Assembly: GCF_051954455.1 (NCBI RefSeq)
Contig: NZ_JBQCHS010000015.1
Location: 124,001 to 188,000, forward strand
Origin: Pseudolysinimonas sp051954455
Lineage (GTDB): Bacteria; Actinomycetota; Actinomycetes; Actinomycetales; Microbacteriaceae
Direction: 5' to 3'
Length of the DNA: 64,000 bases
Of the stretch, positions 17,452 through 27,001 are shown piece after piece. Positions within the stretch are counted from its first letter, which is position 1; the number at the start of each line of letters is the position of its first letter. Both the position numbers and the translations under genes were made by a program. The notes beneath the pieces are model-generated. The model searched no databases. It worked only from the letters and a program-made list of their open reading frames with translations, and was not told where the DNA came from.

Positions 17452-18013
17452 GTCGACGGACCGGGTTCGCCTCGAGCCGCTCGAGCCCGCCGATCGCCTC
17501 GCGTTCGCGGAGCGCCTGCAGACGGCGTTCGCCGCGGGGATGACCGACGCGGGCCTCCCCGAGGATTCCGAGCCGGTCCCGTCGGACGACGAGATCGCGG
17601 AGGCGCTCGACGCGCCCGGCGCGGACGCGCTCCAGATCGTGCTCGGCGACGAGCGGGTCGGCGGCGCTGTCGTCACGGCCGACCGACGCACGGGCATCAG
17701 CGAGCTCGACTTCCTCTTCGTCGACGCCGGGCGGCACGGCGCCGGGATCGGCGCCGCCGCCTGGTCGGCGATCGAGGCGCGCTACGACGGCACCGCGATC
17801 TGGGAGACGGTCACGCCGTACTTCGACCAGCGCAACCTCCACTTCTACGTCAACCGCTGCCGCTTCGCGATCGTCGAGTTCTTCCACCCGGGCCACCCGG
17901 AGGACCATCACCCGGACGCCGGCGCGGAGGGACCCGACCTCATGTTCCGGCTCGTGAAGGTGATGCCGCGGGCGGGCGGCGTCGGCGCGCGGGAGGGGGG
18001 AGTCAGCCCGTAG
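17432..18013 (+). CDS. GNAT-family N-acetyltransferase
   Basis: A 193-residue acetyltransferase with the GNAT fold: strand GISELDFLFVDAGRHGAGIGAAAWSAI carries the acetyl-CoA loop (RHGAGIG), then a long helix and a YFDQRNLHFYVNRCRF motif. A GAGGAGGG site precedes ATG 17432, inside the upstream gene. The substrate is not predictable. The C-terminal 20 residues are Gly/Arg rich and may be disordered. Confidence 0.85.
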   Translation: MTPIGDESTDRVRLEPLEPADRLAFAERLQTAFAAGMTDAGLPEDSEPVPSDDEIAEALDAPGADALQIVLGDERVGGAVVTADRRTGISELDFLFVDAGRHGAGIGAAAWSAIEARYDGTAIWETVTPYFDQRNLHFYVNRCRFAIVEFFHPGHPEDHHPDAGAEGPDLMFRLVKVMPRAGGVGAREGGVSP

Positions 18014-18140
18014 GGCATTGCTGTCGCAAGCACTGTGGCCGTCGCCCTTAGCTGGGACGGGCTTCCCGCGAGCACCGGTGAGCCGATCGCGCTTCGCGCG
18101 CAGCGGAAGGCGGCCCCGCGCCGATCCACTGGTACGCGGC

Positions 18141-19016
18141 TCAGCGCGTGTCCAGCGAGCCCGAGCCCGGCGCCGAGATGCGCCGGAGGATCTCGCGGGC
18201 CTCGCGCTCGATGGCCGGGTCGACGAACGTGCCGTCCTCGGCCACCGCGGCGGCCGATCCGTGCGCTCTCGCGGCGTGCCCGGTGCGCAGCACGTCCCGC
18301 GCCCAGGCGACCTCACTCGGGGCCGGCTGGAAGGCCGCCCGCACGACCGGCACCTGTCGGGGGTGGATGCAGCTGCGCCCCACGAAGCCGAGCTCGCGCA
18401 GGTCGCGGCTGCTGGTCGCGAGGCCGTCGGCATCGGCGGTGTCGGTGAAGGCGGACCCGACCGGGGCGGGACGTCCCTGCGCACGCGCCGCCATCACGAC
18501 CGTCTGGCGGGCGAGCCCGAGTCCGGCGTCGCCGGCGCCGCGCGGAAGCCCAAGGTCGGCCCGCAGATCGGCCTCGCCGAGCATGATCGCGCCCACCGTC
18601 GGGTGCCCGGCGATCCGCAGTGCATCGGCCACCGCCCGGGCGCTCTCCAGCTGCGCGATGATCGGACGCTCGACCGGCCATCCCGCGACGGCATCGCCGA
18701 TCGCGTCGAGATCCTCGGCGGCATCGACCTTCGGCACTCGGATCCCGTGGACGGCTCCGGCGTGGACGAGCGGCCCCACGGCCGCCAGATCCCGCTCCAG
18801 GTCCATCGACCCCGGGCGGTTGACCCGCACCACCACCGGCTTACCGGTCAGCTCGACGAGCGACGCGAGCGAGGATCGCGCGCGGTCGCGCTCGGAGGGG
18901 ACGACGGCATCCTCGAGGTCGACCACGACCCCGTCGGCCGCGGCATGCGCCTTCGGGAAGAGCTCCGGCCGTGAGGCCGGCGCGTAGAGCCAGGCGACGA
19001 CCTCGTGGATGCTCAT
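18141..19016 (-). CDS. CitE/HpcH-type CoA-ester lyase (HpcH/HpaI aldolase family)
   Basis: A 291-residue TIM-barrel enzyme. The DLEDAV motif, VRVNRPGS (substrate-binding Arg), QLESARA (metal-binding Glu) and LGEADL (metal-binding Asp) mark it as a citrate-lyase-beta/malyl-CoA-lyase type enzyme that breaks a C-C bond of a 3-hydroxyacyl-CoA. ATG 19016 overlaps the CoA-transferase stop (ATGA). As last gene of the ARH operon it could cleave the CoA ester made by that CoA-transferase (inference). The 127 bases after it, between convergent genes, hold no further gene. Confidence 0.82.
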   Translation of the reverse strand: MSIHEVVAWLYAPASRPELFPKAHAAADGVVVDLEDAVVPSERDRARSSLASLVELTGKPVVVRVNRPGSMDLERDLAAVGPLVHAGAVHGIRVPKVDAAEDLDAIGDAVAGWPVERPIIAQLESARAVADALRIAGHPTVGAIMLGEADLRADLGLPRGAGDAGLGLARQTVVMAARAQGRPAPVGSAFTDTADADGLATSSRDLRELGFVGRSCIHPRQVPVVRAAFQPAPSEVAWARDVLRTGHAARAHGSAAAVAEDGTFVDPAIEREAREILRRISAPGSGSLDTR

Positions 19017-20218
19017 ACGACCCCCTCCCGGCGCAGCTCCTCGATCTCCTCGTCCGAGCATCCCAGTTCCCTCAGGATCTCGAGGGTGTCGGCGCCGTGA
19101 CCGCGCCCGGCGAAGCGGATCCGGCCGGGCGTCTGCGACATCCGGAACAGGACGTTCTGCATCCTGACCCTCCCGAGGTCCGGATCCGGCACCTCGGCGA
19201 TCGTGCCGAGCGCGCGGTACTGCGGGTCGGCCATCACCTGGGCGATGTCGTAGACGGGGGCGATCGCGGCTTCGGCCTCCTCGAACCGAGCGAGCACCTC
19301 GTCCAGGTCGCGGGTTGAGATCCACCCCGCGACTGCGGAGTCGATCTCGTCCGCGTGCGCGGCACGCTCCCGCCCAGAGGCGAACCAGGGGAGAGCGACC
19401 AGATCCTCTCTCCCGACCAGACGCATGATCCGCTCCGCGACCGGCGTCGCGCTCGAGGAGACGGCCACCCACCGGCCGTCGCGGGTGAGGTAGGTGTTGC
19501 GGGGGGCGTTGTTCTCGGAGCGGTTGCCGGTGCGGCGGGGCACGATGCCGAGCTGGTCGAACACCGTGATCTGCGAGCCGAGCATGGCGAGGATCGGTTC
19601 GACGATCGCGAGGTCGACGACCTGTCCGCGGCCCGTGCGCGAGCGGCTGTGGACGGCCATCATCGTCGCGAGGGCGGCCGCGATCCCGCTGATGTTGTCG
19701 GCGAGCGCGAGAGGCGGCAGCGTCGGCGGCCCGTCGGGCTGGCCGGTCGAGCTGGCGAAGCCGCTCATCGCCTCCGCCAGCGTGCCGAACGCGGGCCGGT
19801 GCGCCATCGGCCCGTTCTGCCCGAACCCGGTCACCCGCACGAGGACGAGGCCCGGGTTCTGCGCGCTGAGCTCGGCGTAGGAGAGTCCCCAGCGCTCCAG
19901 GGTGCCGGGGCGGAAGTTCTCGACGACGACGTCCGCCTCCGCGGCCATCCGCAGCATGAGGTCGCGACCGCGCGGGGTGGAGAGGTCGAGCGTCATGGTG
20001 CGCTTGTTGCGCCCGAGGGACTTCCACCAGAGGCCGACGCCGTCCTTGCTGGCGCCGTGTCCCCGCGATCCGTCGGGGCGCAACGGATGCTCCACCTTGA
20101 TCACGTCGGCGCCGAAGTCGCCGAGGATCGTCGCTGCGCCCGGTGCCGCGAACAGGGTGGCGACGTCGAGCACGCGCAGGTCCGCGAGCGGGCCGGGGTC
20201 GATCGCCTGGTCGTCCAT
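19013..20218 (-). CDS. Class III (CaiB/BaiF family) CoA-transferase
   Basis: A 401-residue enzyme with the family signatures: DLRVLDVATLFAAPGAATILGDFGADVIKVE at the N-terminus, RNKRTMTLDL, and NFRPGTLERWGLSY. D174 in LADNISG is the likely catalytic Asp. It moves CoA between organic acids. An upstream GTG at 20224 would overlap the ARH stop by four bases; ATG 20218 is used here. Its position between the ARH genes and a CitE-like lyase suggests it activates an acid released by the hydrolases (inference). Confidence 0.88.
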   Translation of the reverse strand: MDDQAIDPGPLADLRVLDVATLFAAPGAATILGDFGADVIKVEHPLRPDGSRGHGASKDGVGLWWKSLGRNKRTMTLDLSTPRGRDLMLRMAAEADVVVENFRPGTLERWGLSYAELSAQNPGLVLVRVTGFGQNGPMAHRPAFGTLAEAMSGFASSTGQPDGPPTLPPLALADNISGIAAALATMMAVHSRSRTGRGQVVDLAIVEPILAMLGSQITVFDQLGIVPRRTGNRSENNAPRNTYLTRDGRWVAVSSSATPVAERIMRLVGREDLVALPWFASGRERAAHADEIDSAVAGWISTRDLDEVLARFEEAEAAIAPVYDIAQVMADPQYRALGTIAEVPDPDLGRVRMQNVLFRMSQTPGRIRFAGRGHGADTLEILRELGCSDEEIEELRREGVV

Positions 20219-20220
20219 CG

Positions 20221-21225
20221 TCACCGCGCGAGGGCCAGCGCCTCGTCGAGGGGCACGTCGGCCAGCGCCGGAACGCTGATCCCGGTGACCCGCGCACGCA
20301 GGGTGATCCCGGCCGGCATCCACCTCTCGCCGTGGAGCGCGGCGGCGGCCGCTCCCGCCAGCGCCGGCAGGGTGGCGGCACTGCGAGGGTGGGCCAGCGC
20401 TCCGAGCAGGAGCTCGTCGGCGGCGCGCGCCTGCGCGAGGTGACCGAGCAGGAGCGCGAGCGTCTCGGGCGCGACCGTGCCGTAGCTGTAGATCACGTCG
20501 CCGATCGAGGCCGAGAGCCGGACGGCCCGGTCGAGGGCGCCTGTCGCGCCCTGCACGGATGCGAGGGCCGACTCCGCGAGGCGTCGCGACCATGTCTCGG
20601 GCGGCAGCACGGCGAGCGCTCCGTCGATGGCGCGCTCCGACCCCTCACCGCCGAGCAGTCGGGAGATCAGCACCGCCGTCGCCTCGGCGCACCAGACGCC
20701 GTCACGCGCACCGGTGTGCTCGGCATCGCGACGGGCGGCCTCGCGCACGGCCGTCTCGTCGGAGAGGGTCGCGGCTGCGGCGGCCGCGCGGACCATCGGC
20801 ATGTCGTCGAAGTAGTGCGGATTGTCGTTGCCCGACTGCGGCGCCCGGAGACCTCGACGCAGGTTCTCGATCGGGATGCGGGTGCCGATCCGCGCCGGCC
20901 CCGCGTGATCGGCGACGGCGATCCACTCGTCGTCGATGGCTTCCAGCCCGGCTTCCTCGGCGACGCGCCGCAAAGCTCGGGCCGTGAAGGCGAACCACTC
21001 GATCGCCTCCCCGGCGCCCGGCTGCAGCAGGTCGATCGGCGACGAGTGCGCGTACGGGACGGCGGGGGTGGTGGTGCCGTGCTCCCGCGCGAACGCGGCG
21101 AGCGTCTCCATGCGGGCGAGGCGCTTGGGGGTCGTCAAGCGGATCCGGTACCCGGCGTCGGGCCAGGCGATCGCTTCGCCGCAGAGGAGTCCGCGGGCGA
21201 CGAGACGAAGGCGGTCGGTGGTCAT
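20221..21225 (-). CDS. ADP-ribosylglycohydrolase homologue, metal site lost
   Basis: A 334-residue member of the ARH/DraG fold by length, position and local similarity to its three neighbours, but without the metal ligands. GDA near the N-terminus is GEA, the S/T-DDT motif region reads HSSPID (residues 60-65), and the C-terminal D-x-D motif is replaced by HPRSAAT (279-285). It is probably a pseudoenzyme or has changed chemistry. ATG 21225 overlaps the stop of the next ARH (ATGA), so it is translated with the operon and is not a decayed fragment. Confidence 0.7.
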   Translation of the reverse strand: MTTDRLRLVARGLLCGEAIAWPDAGYRIRLTTPKRLARMETLAAFAREHGTTTPAVPYAHSSPIDLLQPGAGEAIEWFAFTARALRRVAEEAGLEAIDDEWIAVADHAGPARIGTRIPIENLRRGLRAPQSGNDNPHYFDDMPMVRAAAAAATLSDETAVREAARRDAEHTGARDGVWCAEATAVLISRLLGGEGSERAIDGALAVLPPETWSRRLAESALASVQGATGALDRAVRLSASIGDVIYSYGTVAPETLALLLGHLAQARAADELLLGALAHPRSAATLPALAGAAAAALHGERWMPAGITLRARVTGISVPALADVPLDEALALAR

Positions 21226-22220
21226 CGGGTGCCCTCCACGAGATCGACGAGCTGGTCCGCCGTGTCGAGCGGATGGATGCCGGCCATCGACCGGATGCAT
21301 GACCCCTCGACCGGGCGCAGGCCGTCGAGCCAGTCCTGCGGGATCGCGTCGACACCGTCGATCGCCCCCGCGATGCATCCCGCCATGGCGGCGATGGTGT
21401 CGGCATCCCGGCCGAGGTTCACGGCGAACAGCGTGCTGTCGGCGAATCGCCCCCGGCCCGCGATGACGGCGCACAGAGCCAACGCCGCGGCCTCCGGTGC
21501 GATGTCGGCCCAGTAGTAGTCGACGATCGCCAGGCGATCGTGCAGCGCGATGGCGAGGGCGTCGGGGTCGTCGTGGGCGTGCACCAGCTCGCGACCGTCG
21601 ACGAGGTTCCGCGCGGTCCAGGAGTCGGCCGGGATCGCCGCCAGCGCGGCGGCGAACGCGGACTCCGCGTCGGCTCCCGCCATCGCCGCAGTCACGGCCA
21701 CCGCGACCGCGACGCCGCTGTGGATGCCCTCGCCGCTGTGGCTCACCACGCCGTCCTCGACGGCGAGCCGGGCCGCGAGCACGACGTCGCCGTCGGCGAC
21801 GATCCCGAGAGGCGCGACGCGCATCGCCAGCCCGTCGCTCCACCCGTGGATGTGATCGCCCGACAGCGGGGGGCGCACGCCGCGCCGCAGGTTGTCGATC
21901 GCGGCCATCTCGCTGAACCCTCCGCCCGCGAAGCCATCGCGCTGCGGCAGGACGTCCTCGATCCAGGCGGCGGCGAAGTCGTCGCGGGTCGCGCTCGTCC
22001 CCGCCCGCAGGACGGTCTTCGCCGTCAACAGGGCGTATTCGGTGTCGTCGCTGCCGGCCGGCGTGTCGGCGAGGTACCCGGTCACGCGTCCGTAGCGCGC
22101 CTGGATCTCGGCCGCGGAGAGCCCTTCGACGGGGCGCCCGATGGCGTCGCCGATGGCGAGGCCCGCCATCGCGCCCCGCGCGCGGGCACGGCGACTGGGC
22201 GGCGTGGTGTGGTCGGTCAT
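21222..22220 (-). CDS. ADP-ribosylglycohydrolase family protein
   Basis: A 332-residue all-helical ARH/DraG family hydrolase, expected to cleave N- or O-glycosidic bonds to ADP-ribose or ribose with two Mg ions. Metal motifs are intact: GDAIG (24-28), S57-DD-T60, and GRDADT (270-275). GGGAGG precedes ATG 22220. It is one of four adjacent paralogues behind a sugar ABC importer, so the substrate is more likely an imported glycoside or nucleoside than a modified protein (inference). Confidence 0.85.
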   Translation of the reverse strand: MTDHTTPPSRRARARGAMAGLAIGDAIGRPVEGLSAAEIQARYGRVTGYLADTPAGSDDTEYALLTAKTVLRAGTSATRDDFAAAWIEDVLPQRDGFAGGGFSEMAAIDNLRRGVRPPLSGDHIHGWSDGLAMRVAPLGIVADGDVVLAARLAVEDGVVSHSGEGIHSGVAVAVAVTAAMAGADAESAFAAALAAIPADSWTARNLVDGRELVHAHDDPDALAIALHDRLAIVDYYWADIAPEAAALALCAVIAGRGRFADSTLFAVNLGRDADTIAAMAGCIAGAIDGVDAIPQDWLDGLRPVEGSCIRSMAGIHPLDTADQLVDLVEGTR

Positions 22221-22249
22221 GGGGTCGGTGTCCTCCCGGGGACGTGGTG

Positions 22250-23587
22250 TCAGGAGCGGGATGCGGCCGCGACGGTCCGGGCGGCGAGGGCGCTGATCGC
22301 GACCCCGTCCCGGCCGGGCAGGCTCGTCGCGATCCGGTCGTGGAGCGGAGCGGTCCAGCGGTCGGGGATCGCCGAGGCGCCTGCGAGCGCCCCGCAGATC
22401 GCCCCGACGGTTGCGCCGACCGAGTCGGTGTCCCAGCCGGCCATCACGGCCAGCGGGACGGCGTCGTCGAAGCGCGCTCCGCCGCGTCGGAGCGCCCAGG
22501 CGATGGTCGCCGCGTTGTTGAGCACGTGCACCCAGTGCATGCCGGCGAAGCGTTCCCACAGCGCCGCGAGCGATGCGTCGAGGTCGAGGTCGGATCGGCC
22601 GAGCTCGTCGCCGAATCGGATCGCGTCGGCGAGCCGGCTGCGGGGAGGGATGACGGCCACCCCGGCTCCGGCGACCTCGTCGTAGTCGCCCGATACGACC
22701 GCGACCGCCGACATGCCCGCGACCCACATGGCGCCGTAGACGCCGTTGCGGGTGTGGCTGAGCCGCGCGTCGGCGTAGGCGATGCGGGCCGCCGCCGCCG
22801 GATCGCCGGGAGCGGTCCACCCGTAGACGTCGGTGCGGATGAGCGCCCCGATCCATTCGCGGAACGGGTTCCAGCGTCGCGCCGCCCGCTCGGGGTCGAC
22901 GCCCTCGAGCAGGTTGCGGTAGGCGGCGCGCTCGGCCGTGAAGACCCGTCCGGCAGGGAGCGAGGCGAGCCAGGAGAGCGCGACGTCGTCGGTCGTCAGC
23001 TCGGCTCCGTGCGATTCCACCGCCTGCAGCGCGAGGATCGCATAGTTGAGGTCATCGTCCTCGGGCATCCCGTCGATGTTCTCGGCGAGGGAGGTCGGGC
23101 CGGACGCGCGGTTCCAGGGCCACCGTCCGGCGACCTCGGCGTCGAGGCCCTCTGCGGTGAAGTAGTCGCGCAGCGGCCAGCGGCCCGTCGACTCCAGGAT
23201 CGCGCGGATGCCCTCCGGCGGGATCTTCTCCACCGGCTTCCCGAGCAGGCACCCTGCCGCCCGGCCGAGCCAGGCCCCGAGGGCGCGATCACGGTCGAGA
23301 CGGACGGCGCCCCCGTCGGGGGCATCGGCGAGGATGGCGCCGAGCTCGTCCGGCTCGTCGGGAGCGGGAGGCGCCGGGGTCGCGTCGAGCCGGTCGAGCA
23401 GCTCGCCCGCGAGGAGGCGCAGCTCGGGGCTCGCTGCCTCTGCGCTGGCTCCGTTGCGCAGCACCGTCAGGTCGCCACCCGCGCGCTCCCACTCGGCCGC
23501 CGCCCACGCGACGTCCTTGCCCTCCTCGCCGGATTGCCGGATCTCGAGGACGACGAGGTCCTCCGGTTGCGACCAGCTGAGTCTCAC
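22250..23587 (-). CDS. ADP-ribosylglycohydrolase family protein with N-terminal extension
   Basis: A 445-residue member with about 95 extra N-terminal residues of unknown fold before the ARH domain. The domain opens with GRAAGCLLGKPVE, so the usual first Asp of GDA is Cys. It has E176-DDD in place of TDDT and GWDTDS near the C-terminus, so most metal ligands are retained. The GTG start at 23587 overlaps the upstream ARH stop (GTGA). This sub-family differs clearly from the neighbours, so the four genes are not recent duplicates. Confidence 0.82.
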   Translation of the reverse strand: MRLSWSQPEDLVVLEIRQSGEEGKDVAWAAAEWERAGGDLTVLRNGASAEAASPELRLLAGELLDRLDATPAPPAPDEPDELGAILADAPDGGAVRLDRDRALGAWLGRAAGCLLGKPVEKIPPEGIRAILESTGRWPLRDYFTAEGLDAEVAGRWPWNRASGPTSLAENIDGMPEDDDLNYAILALQAVESHGAELTTDDVALSWLASLPAGRVFTAERAAYRNLLEGVDPERAARRWNPFREWIGALIRTDVYGWTAPGDPAAAARIAYADARLSHTRNGVYGAMWVAGMSAVAVVSGDYDEVAGAGVAVIPPRSRLADAIRFGDELGRSDLDLDASLAALWERFAGMHWVHVLNNAATIAWALRRGGARFDDAVPLAVMAGWDTDSVGATVGAICGALAGASAIPDRWTAPLHDRIATSLPGRDGVAISALAARTVAAASRS

Positions 23588-24747
23588 GAGGCGAGTCGCT
23601 CCGGGTCCGCGAGGGCGCCGATGCGGTCGACCGCGGCGAGCGCCCGCACCCGGTCGCGCTCGAGGATGTCGCTCGCGGCCTGCGCGAGCAGACCGGCGTG
23701 CACCCCGAAGTCCACGCGGCTGGCGGCCCCGATCTCCTCGACCCACTCCGCGGGCACGACGTGGGAGCCGTGCATCGCGCCGATGATCGCGCCGGCCATG
23801 CTGGCGATCGAGTCGGAGTCCCTGCCGTAGTTGACCGCGCCGAGCACGGCCCGCCGGTAGTCGCCGCCGTGAGCGATCACCATGCCCAACGCGACCGGGA
23901 ACTCCTCGATGGACTTGGTCCGCGAGGGGATCCGGGCGTCCGCCGCCGGCTCGCGATAGCGCTCGCCGACCGTGTCGAAGGGCCGGATCGCGTCGCGCAG
24001 GCGGGCTCCGATCTCTCGGTCGGATGCGTCGCCGACCGTCGTCGCCGCCTCGACCACCGCGGCGACCGCGGCGCGGGTGCCGTCATGGCTGACCGAGAGC
24101 ACCGCGTCCGCGACGCCGAGCGGATCGGCCCCGGGTGCCAGCGCGGCGGCGACGGCGGCCGCGAAGGCGCCGGCCGCTTCGCGCCCGTAACTGGACTGAT
24201 GCGCGCCGGCCAGATCGATCGCCTCGCGATACGCCCCGGTGGCGTCGCCCGCGTTGACCACGCCGACGGGAGCCAAGTACATCGCGGCGCCGCAGTTGAC
24301 CACGTTGCCCACGCCCGCCTCGCGGGGATCGATGTGGCCGTACTGCAGACGGGTGACCATCCACTTCTCAGCGAGGAAGATCCTGTTGAGCAGGACCGTC
24401 TCCCGCTCGAGCTCCGGGATCCACCGCACGTCGCCGATCAGTCGCGGCACGAGGCCGTCGGCCATGGCGAACGCATCGAGGTGCTCACGGCGCTCGGCGT
24501 ACACCTCGATGAGCGCCTGGGTCATGAGGGTGTCGTCGGTGATGTGCCCGTCGCCCTTGTGGTACGGGCTGATGGGGCGATGTGTCTGCCAGTCCGCGAA
24601 GAAGGGCGGGACGATGCCCTCGACCCGACCGCCGTACCGCTCCTCGATGGCCTCCGGGGTGAATCCCTCGGTCGCGCCGCCGAGGGCGTCGCCGACCGCC
24701 GATCCCGTGACGACCGCGAGGGCGCGATCCTCGATCCAGCTGCTCAC
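23584..24747 (-). CDS. ADP-ribosylglycohydrolase family protein
   Basis: A 387-residue ARH/DraG family hydrolase with complete motifs: VGDALGG (18-24), T70-DD-T73 and GRDSDS (308-313). It is the first ARH after the transporter genes, started by GTG 24747 behind AAGGAGAG. It likely releases ribose or ADP-ribose from an imported conjugate; the sugar could then be phosphorylated by the PfkB kinase at 29044-30000 (inference). Confidence 0.86.
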   Translation of the reverse strand: MSSWIEDRALAVVTGSAVGDALGGATEGFTPEAIEERYGGRVEGIVPPFFADWQTHRPISPYHKGDGHITDDTLMTQALIEVYAERREHLDAFAMADGLVPRLIGDVRWIPELERETVLLNRIFLAEKWMVTRLQYGHIDPREAGVGNVVNCGAAMYLAPVGVVNAGDATGAYREAIDLAGAHQSSYGREAAGAFAAAVAAALAPGADPLGVADAVLSVSHDGTRAAVAAVVEAATTVGDASDREIGARLRDAIRPFDTVGERYREPAADARIPSRTKSIEEFPVALGMVIAHGGDYRRAVLGAVNYGRDSDSIASMAGAIIGAMHGSHVVPAEWVEEIGAASRVDFGVHAGLLAQAASDILERDRVRALAAVDRIGALADPERLAS

Positions 24748-24777
24748 GTGTGCTTGCTCTCCTTGATGGTCGTCGGG

Positions 24778-24810
24778 GACGGCGGCTCGGCGTCGATCCG
24801 GGCCGCCGTC
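24778..24810 (-). promoter_or_regulatory. Hairpin between binding-protein and ARH genes
   Basis: GACGGCGGC (24778-24786) and GCCGCCGTC (24802-24810) form a perfect 9-base stem right after the binding-protein stop. It lacks a T-run, so it may stabilise the upstream mRNA or partly stop transcription, giving more binding protein than enzymes. Confidence 0.45.
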
Positions 24811-24814
24811 GGGA

Positions 24815-26098
24815 TCAGCCGTTGACGGTCTGCCAACCGGTCTCGAGAGCGGACGCGAGGCCCTTCTCGTCGATCTGTCCGCCGAGGTACTTCTGGTACG
24901 CCGGGGTCGCCACGGTCGACTTCCACGTCTCGTACTTCGTGAACGTGTTCCAGGTCGGGTTCACGAGGTGCTTGCCCGAGGCGAGCACCTGCGCCCAGCC
25001 GTTCTTGCCGGCGGTCAGCTTCGACGCCTCCGCGAGGGCCGAGGTCGTCGCCGGGATCTCCCCGTCCGCGATGTTGATCGCCGCGAGGTTGCTCGCCGAC
25101 TGGTAGAAGTTCACGAACGTCGCCGCGGCGGCCTGGTTCTTGGACTTCTTGGTGATCGAGAGCGTGATCGGAGCCGACATCTGCTGCGCGCCCTTCGAGC
25201 CCTCGAGGGCCGGCAGCACGATCCAGTTGAACCCCGCCGGCGCGTCGGCCGCGATGTTCGCGATCTGGTAGGAACCCGCCACCGTCATCGCCGCCTTGCC
25301 GCCGTAGAAGGTGGGAAGGGCGTCCGACGTGGACTGGGTGACCCCGGTCTGGTCGACGTATCCGGCGTCGATCATCTTCTTGACGCGCGACGGGACCGCG
25401 AGCTCCGCCGAGCCGATGTCGGCCTTGGCCTTCGTCTCGTCCGAGCTCGTGAAGAACTTCGCGCCGAAGCCGAGGCCGAAGCTCGCGAAGTTCGACGTGG
25501 GCGACTTGAGGCCCCAGACGAGACCCTTCACGCCACCGGTGGTGGTCTTCTTCGCGATGTTCTCGAACTGATCCCACGTCATGGTGTCTCCGGTCGGGAT
25601 CTGCACGCCCGCGGCGTCCAGCAGATCCTTGTTCGCGAACACGACGTAGCTCTGCTGCTCGGTGGGGACGGCGAGCAGCTTGCCGTCCTTCTCGAGACCG
25701 GCACGCACGCTCGCCGGGATGTCGGCGACCGTCGACTTCGGGAGGAGCTTGCCGAGGTCGGCGAGGTAGGCCGAGAACTGCAGGGTGTCGCCCGGGGCGT
25801 CGTTCTGCACGACGTCGGGAGCGACGCCCCCGGCGTACTGGGTCTGCAGCTTCTGCTCGAGGCTGTCGGCGGGCGCCACCTCGAGGGTCACCTTGATCTT
25901 GGGGTACTTCTTCTCGAAGTCGGCCACGAGCTTCTTCGTCTGGGCGATGGCCGCCGGCTGGTTGTTGAAGTACTCGTACGTGATCGAGCCGGACGTCGCG
26001 GAGCCTCCGCCGGTGCTGTTCGAGCCGCCGGAGCAGCCGCTCAGTGCGACGAGCGCGACGGCGGCGATGCCGAACGCGAGAGAGCCACGGGCTTTCAT
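24815..26098 (-). CDS. Sugar ABC transporter substrate-binding lipoprotein
   Basis: A 427-residue family 1 solute-binding protein with lipoprotein signal (LVALSGC lipobox). It has the typical FEKKYPKIKV opening after strand 1, APDVVQ, and a C-terminal WQTV. It binds the substrate outside the cell for the two permeases upstream. AGGAAG precedes ATG 26098. The ATPase is not in the locus. The ligand is unknown, but co-transcription with four ARH genes suggests a ribosyl or other glycosyl compound. Confidence 0.9.
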   Translation of the reverse strand: MKARGSLAFGIAAVALVALSGCSGGSNSTGGGSATSGSITYEYFNNQPAAIAQTKKLVADFEKKYPKIKVTLEVAPADSLEQKLQTQYAGGVAPDVVQNDAPGDTLQFSAYLADLGKLLPKSTVADIPASVRAGLEKDGKLLAVPTEQQSYVVFANKDLLDAAGVQIPTGDTMTWDQFENIAKKTTTGGVKGLVWGLKSPTSNFASFGLGFGAKFFTSSDETKAKADIGSAELAVPSRVKKMIDAGYVDQTGVTQSTSDALPTFYGGKAAMTVAGSYQIANIAADAPAGFNWIVLPALEGSKGAQQMSAPITLSITKKSKNQAAAATFVNFYQSASNLAAINIADGEIPATTSALAEASKLTAGKNGWAQVLASGKHLVNPTWNTFTKYETWKSTVATPAYQKYLGGQIDEKGLASALETGWQTVNG

Positions 26099-26143
26099 GT
26101 CACTTCCTATCTGTTGGGTTCTGGGTGAAGGGTTGGTCGGGTC

Positions 26144-27001
26144 TCAGCCCTTGACCGCGCCGGCGAGGAGCCCGCCGGCCAGTCGGCGCTGCAGGATCGA
26201 GAAGAAGACGATGCTCGGGATCGCCGAGAGCAGCGCGCCCGCGGCAAGCGGTCCGATCAGTGAGAGCCCCTGCCCGTTCACGAACGTGCTGAGCGTCACC
26301 GAGAGCGTGTAGTTCGGAGAGGACTGCAGGATCACCAGCGCGAAGAAGAACTCGTTGTATGCGGAGACGAACGTGAAGATGGAGGTCGCGATCAGGCCGG
26401 GACGCAGCAGCGGCAGGACGATGCTCCAGAGAATGCGCAGCCGTCCGGCCCCGTCGATCGAGCCGGCCTCCTCGATGTCGCCGGGGATGCCGCTCACGTA
26501 GCCCTGCAGCATCCACAACGAGAACGGCAGCGTGTAGACGACGTAGACCAGGGTCAGTCCGCCGAGGTTGTCGATGAGCCCCAGAGCCCGGAGCACGAAG
26601 AACATCGGGATGATGATGAGCGGCACGGGGATGATCTGGCTCACGAGGATCCACCCGATCCCGAGGTTGCGCACGCGCCCGCGGTAGCGGGCCATCGCGT
26701 ACGCGCCCGGGACGGAGACGACGATCACGATGAGCGTCGTCGACAGGGCGACGACGACGCTGTTGATGGCGGCCTGGACGAGGCCCTGGGTCTGCAGCGC
26801 CACCGCGAAGTTGTCGAACGTCGGGTGCTGGGGGAACAGGCTGACGGTCAGCGAGTTGATGTCGCGGCTGGTCTTGAGCGAGGTCGAGATCAGCCAGACG
26901 AAGGGGAACGCGAGGAAGATCGCGAACGCGGCGAGCGCGACGTACTGCAGCACGCGTGCGACGACGCCCCCGGCGCTCCGGCGGACGGGCCGGGCGCTCA
27001 T
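26144..27001 (-). CDS. MalG-type sugar ABC permease
   Basis: A 285-residue inner-membrane permease with six hydrophobic segments and the EAA loop (EEAGSIDGAGRLRILWSIVLP). ATG 27001 overlaps the stop of the partner permease (ATGA). With the partner it forms the CUT1 channel for the binding protein at 24815-26098. Confidence 0.92.
   Translation of the reverse strand: MSARPVRRSAGGVVARVLQYVALAAFAIFLAFPFVWLISTSLKTSRDINSLTVSLFPQHPTFDNFAVALQTQGLVQAAINSVVVALSTTLIVIVVSVPGAYAMARYRGRVRNLGIGWILVSQIIPVPLIIIPMFFVLRALGLIDNLGGLTLVYVVYTLPFSLWMLQGYVSGIPGDIEEAGSIDGAGRLRILWSIVLPLLRPGLIATSIFTFVSAYNEFFFALVILQSSPNYTLSVTLSTFVNGQGLSLIGPLAAGALLSAIPSIVFFSILQRRLAGGLLAGAVKG

Noticed and set aside
20221..24747. Reading the four ARH genes as DraG-type nitrogenase regulators
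   Set aside because: No nitrogenase or DraT genes are present, and the genes are co-transcribed with a sugar importer.
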